Source: Ornithinimicrobium murale
Lineage (GTDB): Bacteria; Actinomycetota; Actinomycetes; Actinomycetales; Dermatophilaceae
Assembly (NCBI RefSeq): GCF_003352835.1
Contig: NZ_QLVD01000019.1
Span: 372,001 to 436,000 of the forward strand
Direction of reading: 5' to 3'
Length of the DNA: 64,000 bases
Shown piece by piece: positions 1 through 7,494 of the stretch. The notes beneath the pieces were generated by a model. It worked only from the letters and a program-made list of their open reading frames with translations. It searched no databases and was not told the origin of the DNA. Both the position numbers and the translations under genes were made by a program. The stretch's first letter is position 1. Every line of letters begins with the position of its first letter.

Positions 1-91
1 TTCATGTCCATTGGCAGGCCCCCGGCCGCTCAGCGGCGCCGCCGGCTGGTGGTCAAGTGATGGAGCGTGCGGCCCGCCGACCAGGGTTGGC

Positions 92-559
92 TCAATGGCG
101 TTTGACCGCGCCAGCGAATAGGGCCAGTGCAGGCGCCAGAAGGAAGACGGTAGCCACGGTGGCCGCTCCGTGCACCGAGGTGAAGAGTGAAACGAGTACG
201 GCGACGATGCCGGTGAAGACGACCCAGACAGGGGAACACAGGAAAAACAGCACGATGCTCAAGGGACGGATTGAGGGAAGTGGTGGAACGACGAACACTG
301 CCCCAGCGATGAGTGCGATGAGGCCGACCGTCCACAGCCACCAGGCCGCCCTCCACCGCGCCGGATCTTCCAACATGCCACACGGCGCGATATTGCAGGC
401 ACCTGTCAACAGCAGTTCTGGTTGAGCCGGCGCCCACACGCTCGCGGTCGCCATGATCACGAGCCCGGCCAGCATCAAAAGAGGGAGAAGACGCTTCTGG
501 GCCATCGCACTGTCGGATGCTTGCTCGTCACCGGCTCCAGGTCCCAAATTTCTGTTCAC
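92..559 (-). CDS. Small multi-pass membrane protein, unknown function
   Basis: The 155-residue product has about four hydrophobic segments (roughly residues 24-42, 72-93, 97-125 and 130-150), which suggests a small integral membrane protein. No family motif is recognised. The GTG start at 559 lies 3 bases after the stop of the upstream lipoprotein gene, so the two are probably co-transcribed and coupled. An internal ATG at 505 (MAQKRLL) is an alternative start that would remove a hydrophilic 18-residue N-terminus. Confidence 0.6.
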   Translation of the reverse strand: MNRNLGPGAGDEQASDSAMAQKRLLPLLMLAGLVIMATASVWAPAQPELLLTGACNIAPCGMLEDPARWRAAWWLWTVGLIALIAGAVFVVPPLPSIRPLSIVLFFLCSPVWVVFTGIVAVLVSLFTSVHGAATVATVFLLAPALALFAGAVKRH

Positions 560-562
560 GGG

Positions 563-1030
563 TCAGTAGGAAAGCTCGATCGCGCAATCGTCCTCGTTCA
601 TGATCCCCTCGTCGCACATCTCCTGTACCGACATCGCGTGCTCCACGCTGATGACGGCAATAGCCCCGCCGGGCAGCGGCTCGGTGAAGGTGACTTCCCC
701 GAAGATGTCGGCCTGGCAGCCGAGTTCGAGCGCGAGGTCGACTTGCGCCTTGACGCCCTGCACCGCGCCGACCTCTTCGTGGTAGGGGCAGGCTGGGACC
801 GGATCGGGTTCCTCAATGCGCGGGCCGGTGTAACCGTCGGGGATCTGCGGCGGTGCCGGGTTGAGCTCCTCGTCCTCCTCCTGCGAAACTGTTTCCGGGA
901 TGTTGGGTTCGGTGGCCGCCTCGGCGGGCACGGGGGCGGCCACCGGCTCGGCCCCAGTGCTGCCGCAGCCGGTGAGAACCAGGAAAGCGAAGACGATGAG
1001 GGCCGAGGCGTTCAGGGCGGGCTGTCGCAT
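563..1030 (-). CDS. Putative lipoprotein, unknown function
   Basis: The 155-residue product begins with a hydrophobic signal segment and a lipobox (LVLTGC, Cys at about residue 22), so it should be a lipid-anchored extracytoplasmic protein. A Pro/Glu/Ala-rich linker (about 25-75) is followed by an acidic domain with several cysteines (PACPYH, LGCQAD, EMCDEG, DDCAIE). No family is recognised. It is the first gene of a two-gene unit with the small membrane protein at 92-559. Confidence 0.6.
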   Translation of the reverse strand: MRQPALNASALIVFAFLVLTGCGSTGAEPVAAPVPAEAATEPNIPETVSQEEDEELNPAPPQIPDGYTGPRIEEPDPVPACPYHEEVGAVQGVKAQVDLALELGCQADIFGEVTFTEPLPGGAIAVISVEHAMSVQEMCDEGIMNEDDCAIELSY

Positions 1031-1226
1031 CGATGCGGACCTTCCGTCGTTGGCAAACTCTCGTTCACTCTACGGGGCTTGTCGACTGCCGAGCTCCACC
1101 GGAGACCGCATGGGGAAACCAGCCCCCTTGCACAAGCAGCCTTGGTCGCACGGACCGACCAAGGGATGGCGGGCGCGACCTGCGGCAGTTGAGGTCATGC
1201 GTTGCGTAGAAGATATTGCGCGCGAA

Positions 1227-2084
1227 TCAGCGTGCGTAGGGCAAGAGGATTCTGCTCTCGCGGAAGGCCTGCGCGACTCCGTCCGGGCCCCACGGCATGA
1301 GGCTAGGCAGGTCGTGTCCTGCTTCGAGTAGTTCGCGGACGACCTGATCCCCGACCCAGTACCCTGCCCTGCTCGGCCACGGATGCTCGTCAGTCACACC
1401 GCACAATGAATATCCGATGGCTGCATCGGGAGCAGTGAGGTTGGGAACGAGCGTCGCAGCGAGAGCGGGCAGCGCCGCTTGGCACTCCTGCACCCACCGG
1501 CCTTCAGCGGCGAACAAGTAATCGGTGTCCGGACGCCCAGGACGTAGTAATCGAGTGCCCGCTACCGCGAGGCCTTCGAGCCAGACACGCATGCCGACAT
1601 GGTCCTCCAGCGCGGGTTGGGTTGCGAGGAGGGGAAGCAGCGCGCGTACGTGCACCACGTGGATGAGTTCATGGAGGACAAGGAGTGCGTCTCGCTCGGG
1701 ATCCTGCAGCATCTCTAGCGCCACGAACAGCACAGGAATACCGTGAATGATCTTCACCCAGGCATCGGAGTGACCCGTCCCGACCATGAGTACTACGTCG
1801 AGGCTTTGATCGGCGTCCATCAGGCCATGGGCCGCCAAGTCCTCGGCGGCAGCCTTCAGGGCTGTGTGCACCCAGGCTTCCCGCTCGACGACACCGGGGG
1901 CGAAGTCGGCGACCAGGCCAGCGGCTGCTTCTCGGCCACTGCGGTTCCCATATGCGGAGTAGTAAACCTCGAAGATGTCAGCATGAGCCATCTCGTACTG
2001 GCTGACCCAGGCATCCACGCGCTCTGACGGATCCAGATTCGCCAGACCTATGTAGGCGGGCACGGTGCTCGTGACATTCAGCAT
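1227..2084 (-). CDS. Predicted zinc metallopeptidase-like protein (HELIH)
   Basis: The 285-residue protein carries a zincin-type HExxH motif (HELIH, residues 138-142) within a hydrophobic helix, and a Glu about 28 residues later (WLEGLA, Glu170) that could be the third zinc ligand, as in gluzincins. This resembles predicted Zn-dependent peptidases of the DUF2268 type, but the assignment rests on the motif only. No signal peptide is seen, so it is probably cytoplasmic. It is monocistronic; no partner indicates the substrate. Confidence 0.55.
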   Translation of the reverse strand: MLNVTSTVPAYIGLANLDPSERVDAWVSQYEMAHADIFEVYYSAYGNRSGREAAAGLVADFAPGVVEREAWVHTALKAAAEDLAAHGLMDADQSLDVVLMVGTGHSDAWVKIIHGIPVLFVALEMLQDPERDALLVLHELIHVVHVRALLPLLATQPALEDHVGMRVWLEGLAVAGTRLLRPGRPDTDYLFAAEGRWVQECQAALPALAATLVPNLTAPDAAIGYSLCGVTDEHPWPSRAGYWVGDQVVRELLEAGHDLPSLMPWGPDGVAQAFRESRILLPYAR

Positions 2085-2222
2085 GCGGGCAGCCTAGACA
2101 GATCACGCCGGAATAGCGCCCGGCACTCAGCACGACTTCGACGGTCCGCGCGGCACATCGAAACAACAGCCACACACCAGCGCGACCGGCATTACAGTGC
2201 GGACCACGCTCCTGGCGGCCTG

Positions 2223-3053
2223 TCAGCGAGTGAGGCGAGAAGTGGCCAGTCCCTGCCGCAGGTCTCGCGTGGAGACGGCGGGTACCTGCAGCTCGACAAG
2301 GTCCAGTGTCTCCTGGAGCAGCGAAATGACGACTTCACACGCTGCGACCGGCTCTTCGCTGCAAGCCTGCCGCAGCCGATCGACGGAAGCAGCCGGCAGG
2401 TAGTCGAACTGTGTCATCACCCGGTGTGCCCACTTGAATCGCGGGTGCTCGATGTAGGCCTTGTTCAGGCCAAACCAGAGGCCGAGCAGTGCGAGGAGCA
2501 TGTCGTCGCAGATGAGACGCAGCGAAACCATGTCGCCGCGTGACGCAAGTGCCGGAACGTGTCGCCACCGTGCCACGGGAACACGCGCTAAGAAGTGGCG
2601 CAGGGTCGACAAGCGGACCTCGTCGGTGTAGATGCTGCGCGCGCGCCAGGTCTTCACCAGGTCATGCCCCGCGACAACACGACCTTCGTGGATGGCCGAC
2701 AACCGCATCTGGTCCAGCTGGGCGAACCTGTCCCGACGGCCCAGGACAGCGTCGATCTCGGAGCAGGTGAAGTTGCTGACCGTAGTCGGGATGCCTTCGA
2801 CGGTGAAGTCTTCGGACCACTCTGCGTCCTCGGGGTCGTAGTCCCACAACGTGCTCAGGATCCCGCCGGACTCGCGGATGGCGGCGAGACGGTCCTGGTC
2901 CGTGGGTGGGCCGGTCCAATAGACATCGACCTCGACGTCGGAGAACTCGTCGTGCCGGCCGCGCCCCACACTGCCGGCGACGACGGTCGCGCTCACTTTG
3001 GGGTTGTGCCCGTAGCTGCTTGCCACTCGCTCGCCCAAGTTCCACAGATCCAT
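2223..3053 (-). CDS. Nucleotidyltransferase-fold protein (DUF4037/aminoglycoside-NTase-like)
   Basis: The 276-residue protein has the polymerase-beta-type nucleotidyltransferase signature near its N-terminus: GSVGRGRHDEFSDVEVDVYW (about residues 22-41), with a GS motif and a D-x-(D/E) metal-binding pair. The remainder is helical, as in DUF4037 and small-molecule nucleotidyltransferases. The ATG at 3053 is chosen because GGAAAGG precedes it; a longer open frame upstream runs antisense through the recombinase genes and is not the start. It could modify an antibiotic or another nucleophile; the substrate is unknown. It lies just outside the left end of the recombinase-pair element and could be cargo or neighbour. 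Confidence 0.6.
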   Translation of the reverse strand: MDLWNLGERVASSYGHNPKVSATVVAGSVGRGRHDEFSDVEVDVYWTGPPTDQDRLAAIRESGGILSTLWDYDPEDAEWSEDFTVEGIPTTVSNFTCSEIDAVLGRRDRFAQLDQMRLSAIHEGRVVAGHDLVKTWRARSIYTDEVRLSTLRHFLARVPVARWRHVPALASRGDMVSLRLICDDMLLALLGLWFGLNKAYIEHPRFKWAHRVMTQFDYLPAASVDRLRQACSEEPVAACEVVISLLQETLDLVELQVPAVSTRDLRQGLATSRLTR

Positions 3054-3163
3054 GCTCGTGACCTTTCCATGTGACTGACGTCCCCGCCGACACCAGTCTT
3101 GTTGACGACGCTGAACTGGCGAGTGACCTCGCCTTGGCGAACGCTCTGTCATCGTCATGACCG

Positions 3164-3177
3164 GATCACCTACATAT
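3164..3177. repeat. Extra copy of the recombinase-element end sequence
   Basis: GATCACCTACATAT matches, with one mismatch, the right-end sequence of the element (GATCACCCACATAT at 5696). It is inverted relative to the left-end copy at 3205-3219, from which 27 bases separate it. It may be a second binding site for the tyrosine recombinases or the scar of an earlier insertion. A transcription terminator is less likely because the arms are widely spaced and no T-run follows. Confidence 0.5.
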
Positions 3178-3223
3178 CCCTGATGACAGTGTCCGCTCAT
3201 CGGCATTATGTGGGTGATCGTTG

Positions 3224-4504
3224 TCAAGAGGCCTCGTGGTTGTCGAGGCCGGTGAGTAGTTGGTCGTAGATGGCTGTGCGTCGGGTCTGGCCCTTGGCGC
3301 AGGCGGCGTCGCGTTGGGCGAGCAGGGTGGGGCGGAACTCGATGGTGGTCTGGAAGAAGGTGCAGGACTCGCAGATGGTCTCGTACTCGCAGTCCATGAC
3401 GGCGGGGCGGGTGCAGTAGCCGTTGCCGAGTAGGCGTCGGTGCTCGCGGTTGAGGCGGGCCATGTTGGGGCCGAGGTCGTCGGCGGGCAGTTGGGCGGGG
3501 GTGGCGTAGAGCGCGTCGACCTTGGCGGCGACGGTGAAGTATTCCTGGGCGACGGTGCGGTTGGCGATCTTGGCGTAGACCAGGGTCATGTCCATTGACT
3601 TGTGCCCGAGCATCGCGGCGATCGCTTCCAGGGACATGCCGCGGTTGGCCTGGGTGGCCAGGGTGTGGCGGAGGCGGTGGGGGTTGATGTGACCCAGGCC
3701 GGCGGCGGCGCCGGCCTTGTTGATGAACCGGGTGACGGCGTGCCGATCGAGCTGGCGGCCGATTTCGTAGGGAATGAGGAGGGCGTGGCCGGGGGTGACG
3801 TGCGCGGCCCGGTAGGCGCCGACGAGCTCGACCAGGTGGGGGTGCAGGGGCAGGTAGCGGTCCTCGTGCAGCTTGCCGACCGGCACGTGCAGCCAGTAGG
3901 TGTCGCCGATGAGCACGACCGCGTCCGCGGCGAGAGAGGTGTACTCCCCGACACGCAGACCGGTGCGCAGCAGGAACTCCACGGTCAGTCCGATGAGCTG
4001 TCGGGGGTCGGCCTGGGCAGCGGACAGCAGCGCGGAGGCGGCGGCGTCGTCCAAGGCTTTGGGCAGGGCGTGGTCCTGGATCGGGACGTCGCCGTGGAAC
4101 ATCGGTACCCGTGCTGGGGCTTCGGGCCAGCCCCACTCATCGATACGGACGAAGAACATTCGCAGCACCCCGAGCCGGTGAGCGATCGTGGCCGGAGTCA
4201 GCTTCGGCTTGTTCTGTCCTGGCCTGGCTGCCAGCCACGGTTTGTAGCCCTCGATCTGTGGTCGGCCGATGGCAGCGACGGTGGTCATTTCGGGATGACA
4301 CTGGGTGAGGTAGGTGGCGAAAGAGCGCAAGTCCAGTTCGGTGCCGGCCACGCTGCCGGGGCGCAGGATGCAGGCGATCTGCTCGACATAGCGGACCATG
4401 ACGTCGGCGATGCCCGGCACGGCGTCGGACAGCTGCGCCCAGGTGGCGAACGGGATCGCGGCGTAGGGGTTCGGCGGCCGCCGGCGCGGCTGACCCCGCC
4501 TCAC
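3224..4504 (-). CDS. Site-specific tyrosine recombinase with C-terminal Cys cluster
   Basis: The 426-residue protein has an N-terminal SAM-like DNA-binding region (about 30-150) and a C-terminal catalytic domain with the tyrosine-recombinase residues: Arg in LRTGLRVGEY, HRLRHTLAT, LGHK and a Tyr in the MTLVYAKI segment. After the catalytic domain, CTRPAVMDCEYETICESC gives four Cys, a possible zinc-binding tail of the kind seen in Tn554-type TnpB-like recombinases. The start overlaps the stop of the upstream recombinase by 4 bases, so the two are translated as a pair and probably act together on the 13-bp ends. Confidence 0.85.
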   Translation of the reverse strand: MRRGQPRRRPPNPYAAIPFATWAQLSDAVPGIADVMVRYVEQIACILRPGSVAGTELDLRSFATYLTQCHPEMTTVAAIGRPQIEGYKPWLAARPGQNKPKLTPATIAHRLGVLRMFFVRIDEWGWPEAPARVPMFHGDVPIQDHALPKALDDAAASALLSAAQADPRQLIGLTVEFLLRTGLRVGEYTSLAADAVVLIGDTYWLHVPVGKLHEDRYLPLHPHLVELVGAYRAAHVTPGHALLIPYEIGRQLDRHAVTRFINKAGAAAGLGHINPHRLRHTLATQANRGMSLEAIAAMLGHKSMDMTLVYAKIANRTVAQEYFTVAAKVDALYATPAQLPADDLGPNMARLNREHRRLLGNGYCTRPAVMDCEYETICESCTFFQTTIEFRPTLLAQRDAACAKGQTRRTAIYDQLLTGLDNHEAS

Positions 4505-5637
4505 CGCCGGGTCCCGGGTGCTGGTGCCGCGGCCTGACCGGTGAAGACCGGGATGTGTGGTGGTGCTGGTACCGCCGGGGCTGGGCTGACGGCGAAGACC
4601 TGGGCGTCGATCACTTCGGCGGCCTTGCGGTACTGGGAGGCGAGCCAGTCCTCGCCCAGGTGCAGGTAGATCCGGGTCGACTCGATCGAGGCGTGCCCGG
4701 CCTGGGCCTGCACCGCTTCCAACGGCATGCCCGCGGTCCGCAGCTGGGTCAGGCAGGTGTGCCGCAACTGATGGCAGGTCGCGTGCCTGAGCCCAGCCCG
4801 GTCGCGGGCACCGTCGAGGATCTCGTCCAGACCGTCCGCGGTCAGCGGGCGACCGCGTCGGGGCCGTTTGAGCACGACGAAGACGCGGTCGGTGCCACCG
4901 TTCCCCTTCCCGGTACCGGCCTCGGCCGGGCGCTCGGTATCGAGGTAGGCGCCCAGGTGGGTGAAGAAGGTCGGAGCGATCGGCACGTACCGTTGGTGCC
5001 CGCCCTTGCCCTCGGCCACGAACACCCGTTGCTCGCCCGGGCGCAGGTCCTCCAGGCGCAGGCCGATGACCTCGCAGCGGCGCAGTCCGCCCAGCAGCAT
5101 CGCGGTCACCATCGCCCGGTCCCGGTGGGTCCGCAGCGCGGCCATCAGCGCGTTCACCTCCGCTGGGGACAGGATCGTGGGCAGGGTCCGTGGGGCACGC
5201 ACCAACGGGACGCCCTGGCCCGGGCGGGACCGCTCCCGGCGGGTCGGCAGGCTGCGCGGTACCGGGTTGGCCGGCACGTCACCGCGGGCGGTCAGGAAGG
5301 CGTACAGGCCGCTGATCGTGGACAGGCGCCGCCGAACCGTGCGTAGCGACACCCCGCCCGTTCCGTCCCGGTCCGCCACCGGCAGCACCGGCCCGGTCGT
5401 AGGCAGTTTGTCCACGCCGCTCCGTTGGGCGGTGATGAACCCCAGGACGTCCCGGCTGGTCACCGCCTCGACCGGTTTGTCCACAACTCCAAAGAAGACC
5501 TTCAGGTCGAACCGCGTCGCCAGCACCGTGTTCGGGCGCGAGCGCGCCGTCACGAACTCAAGATAGGCATCCAGCAGCGGATCACCCAACGCCGCAGGTC
5601 GGGTAGACGGGATCAGGCAGGGCATACGAGCATCCAT
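4501..5637 (-). CDS. Site-specific tyrosine recombinase, first of a pair
   Basis: The 378-residue protein has a phage-integrase SAM-like N-terminal domain (about 20-120) and a catalytic domain with LLGGLRRCEV (Arg I), HQLRHTCLTQL (His/Arg), AGHASIESTRIYLHL (His and nucleophilic Tyr). The Ala/Pro-rich C-terminus (about 350-378) is probably disordered. It is the upstream gene of a two-gene operon and shares a 4-base overlap with the second recombinase, which lies in a different sequence family. The start codon is 58 bases inside the right-hand 13-bp inverted repeat. Confidence 0.85.
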   Translation of the reverse strand: MDARMPCLIPSTRPAALGDPLLDAYLEFVTARSRPNTVLATRFDLKVFFGVVDKPVEAVTSRDVLGFITAQRSGVDKLPTTGPVLPVADRDGTGGVSLRTVRRRLSTISGLYAFLTARGDVPANPVPRSLPTRRERSRPGQGVPLVRAPRTLPTILSPAEVNALMAALRTHRDRAMVTAMLLGGLRRCEVIGLRLEDLRPGEQRVFVAEGKGGHQRYVPIAPTFFTHLGAYLDTERPAEAGTGKGNGGTDRVFVVLKRPRRGRPLTADGLDEILDGARDRAGLRHATCHQLRHTCLTQLRTAGMPLEAVQAQAGHASIESTRIYLHLGEDWLASQYRKAAEVIDAQVFAVSPAPAVPAPPHIPVFTGQAAAPAPGTRR

Positions 5638-5695
5638 CGGGGCTCCTCCTCGAGTAGATCGACGAGAGCAACAATGCTCCGCCGGTGACCGAGAA

Positions 5696-5710
5696 GATCA
5701 CCCACATATC
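5696..5710. repeat. Right terminal inverted repeat of recombinase element
   Basis: GATCACCCACATATC is the reverse complement of the left end (ATTATGTGGGTGATC, 3205-3219) over 13 contiguous bases. It is probably the recombinase recognition site at the right end. Confidence 0.55.
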
Positions 5711-5916
5711 AAGCATGAGGGTTGTCGAGATGCGGTGAGGATTGCATGCCAGCGAGCACCAAACCTTGCACGATCGGACACCCTTCCGCCTGGCCGTGCA
5801 AAGTGGGCAACACCCCTGTCAGCGGCGGAGTCGGACGAGCGTCACCGCCATGAGAGCGTGTCGGAATGAGGGGCACAGAGTGGGATGAACCGGTGACGGT
5901 GGTTTGACTCGTGCTG

Positions 5917-6534
5917 TCAGATCCCGACTGACCTGAGGGCTGCGAACCATTCATCGAGGATCTGCTCAGGGTTGCCGTTCTCGTTCAGCAGGGCGCGTCC
6001 GGCTCCGGAGTAGAGGGCGAGCAGGACATCTGCGCGCGCGGTGGGCGGGTGTTCGGTGGGGGTGCGCGGGCCAGAGCCAGTCTGCGTCGGCCAGCGATCG
6101 GAGTGGAACAGGTCGGTGAAGGCGGCGCGGAGCCGGTCACGCAGGTGCTCCTCGAGGTAGAAGATCTCGAGCTTGATCGCTGGCTGGGCGCGGAGTTGGC
6201 GGCGCAGAGTCTGGCGGCGGCGGTCGAGTTCGCTGGCCTCGACGTTGAGCAGTTCGCGCATGCACCAGTGGAGGAGGTCGACGGGCTCCAGGTGTCCGGG
6301 CGCGGCGCTGATGAGCTCGATGAAGTACTCCGAGGCGTCCCCGCTGAAGAGGGTGAGTTCCTTGCGGGGGAAGTAGCGGAAGAAGGTGCGTGGGGAGACA
6401 CCGGCGCGTTGGACGATGTCCTCGATCGTGGTGGCGTCATACCCGCGTTCCTCGAAGAGTTCAACGGCCGCGAGTTGGATCGCCTGGCGTGTCCGGCTCT
6501 TGTGCTGGGCTCGTCGGCCTTGCTCTCCTGCCAT
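5917..6534 (-). CDS. TetR-family transcriptional repressor
   Basis: The 205-residue protein has a TetR helix-turn-helix at about residues 12-60 (AIQLAAVELFEERGYDATTI followed by EDIVQRAGVSPRTFFRYF). The ligand-binding C-terminal domain is not conserved enough to name an effector. The ATG at 6534 is preferred because GAGGAG lies 7 bases upstream; an in-frame longer start at 6648 would run into the operator region. It is divergent from the phosphatase-ABC transporter operon, and twin palindromes between the genes are probably its binding sites, so it likely represses that operon and perhaps itself. Confidence 0.88.
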   Translation of the reverse strand: MAGEQGRRAQHKSRTRQAIQLAAVELFEERGYDATTIEDIVQRAGVSPRTFFRYFPRKELTLFSGDASEYFIELISAAPGHLEPVDLLHWCMRELLNVEASELDRRRQTLRRQLRAQPAIKLEIFYLEEHLRDRLRAAFTDLFHSDRWPTQTGSGPRTPTEHPPTARADVLLALYSGAGRALLNENGNPEQILDEWFAALRSVGI

Positions 6535-6656
6535 GGCTCTCCTCGTTGACGGGTTCGCCCATCCAAGCATGCGGTCGCACTGCCCTGGGGTGCTGTGTGG
6601 TCTCGGTGCTCTGAATCGTTGGTGGGGCCGCCGCGTGGTGTTCACCAACGATAAAT

Positions 6657-6697
6657 GTGGCAGTCATGCCACTTTTCTAATGTGGCAGTCATGCCAC
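6657..6697. promoter_or_regulatory. Twin palindromic operators for the TetR regulator
   Basis: The sequence GTGGCAGTCATGCCAC occurs twice, at 6657-6672 and 6682-6697, exactly 25 bases apart. Each copy has 6-base inverted arms (GTGGCA/TGCCAC). The second copy covers the ATG at 6691 of the phosphatase gene. TAATGT at 6678-6683 could be the -10 element of a leaderless transcript. The position between a TetR gene and its divergent operon makes them strong operator candidates. Confidence 0.7.
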
Positions 6698-7407
6698 TTA
6701 TTAGTCTGCGTCCGCCGAACTGGCGGGCTGTGCCTACTGCCCTCGGGCGGGCCCAGGAGCCCACGATCTTTCGTTCAGCTGCCTTGACGGTGGCTACGGT
6801 CCAGGAGCGTGCGACGTGCCCGGTCGATCTGACCTGGATCGACCTGCGGACCACGGTTGAACTGGATGATGACCCGGAGGTGACCCTGCCTCGCGGTTGG
6901 GTTCATCGGCACTTCCCGTTGGTCGACGCGCGGTTGGAGGAGGTCGAGCAGAGCACCGAGGTCATGTTGCGTTCCCTGGCCGAGGGAACTGTGGTGTGGA
7001 GCCAGCGGTACATCGAGATGCTCGACTCCGCCCCCGACAGGTTCGCCGCCGTACTGACAGAGCTGCTGTCTGTTGACGGGCCTGTTGCCGTCGGCTGTGC
7101 GGGCGGCCGTGACCGCACCGGCGTGACCGCTGCTCTTCTGCTGGCCCTGGCTGAGGCACCCCGGCGGGTGATCGTCAGTGATTACATCGCGACCAACACC
7201 GACCTGGCGGACAACCTCGGTCGGCAGCCGACAGCCCCCGCTGAGGAGCTGAGGTCACAGATCGACCTGACGTGCCGTGAGCGCGACATGGACGACGTTC
7301 TCGACCACCTGGACTCCCTCGGGGGCGTCCAGAGTTACTTGGCTCGTGCCCTGCCTGCGGTCGATGTTGCTGAACTCGCCGCGGCAGCCCGTGCCCGACT
7401 GTCCTGA
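6691..7407 (+). CDS. Tyrosine phosphatase-family protein (CX5R active site)
   Basis: The 238-residue protein has the phosphatase P-loop VGCAGGRDRTGVTAALL, i.e. C-x5-R with the Asp-Arg-Thr-Gly seen in bacterial DSP/PtpB-like phosphatases. IDLRTTVEL and an N-terminal region resembling the FRD-type start of these proteins support the ATG at 6691; no Shine-Dalgarno site precedes it and the codon lies inside the second operator, so translation is probably leaderless. It heads an operon with a peptide-type ABC importer. Its substrate may be a phosphorylated sugar, lipid or protein; the context does not decide. Confidence 0.75.
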   Translation: MPLISLRPPNWRAVPTALGRAQEPTIFRSAALTVATVQERATCPVDLTWIDLRTTVELDDDPEVTLPRGWVHRHFPLVDARLEEVEQSTEVMLRSLAEGTVVWSQRYIEMLDSAPDRFAAVLTELLSVDGPVAVGCAGGRDRTGVTAALLLALAEAPRRVIVSDYIATNTDLADNLGRQPTAPAEELRSQIDLTCRERDMDDVLDHLDSLGGVQSYLARALPAVDVAELAAAARARLS

Positions 7408-7494
7408 CCCTTCACTACCCGCACTCACCACTGGGGACTGTGCCTGTCACTGCCCGCTCCAGACCCCCGACGTACCCCTGAAAGAGGAAGCATC

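Larger units (their letters stand above)
3205..5710. mobile_element. Tyrosine-recombinase-pair element bounded by 13-bp inverted repeats
   Basis: Two overlapping tyrosine recombinase genes (4501-5637 and 3224-4504) are enclosed by TATGTGGGTGATC at the left (3207-3219) and its reverse complement at the right (5696-5708), a perfect 13-bp inverted repeat. The layout resembles Tn554/RIT-type elements, which mobilise through two or three tyrosine recombinases and no DDE transposase. No third recombinase or TnpC-like gene is present. The left repeat is 4 bases from a recombinase stop codon and the right repeat is 58 bases upstream of the other start, so nearly everything between the repeats is recombinase. 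Confidence 0.6.

Noticed and set aside
3164..3219. Transcription terminator formed by the inverted copies
   Set aside because: The arms are 27 bases apart, there is no T-run, and the same sequence recurs at the other end of the element.
5711..5954. 81-codon minus-strand frame next to the recombinase element
   Set aside because: It overlaps the TetR C-terminus, has no ribosome site and no recognisable domain.
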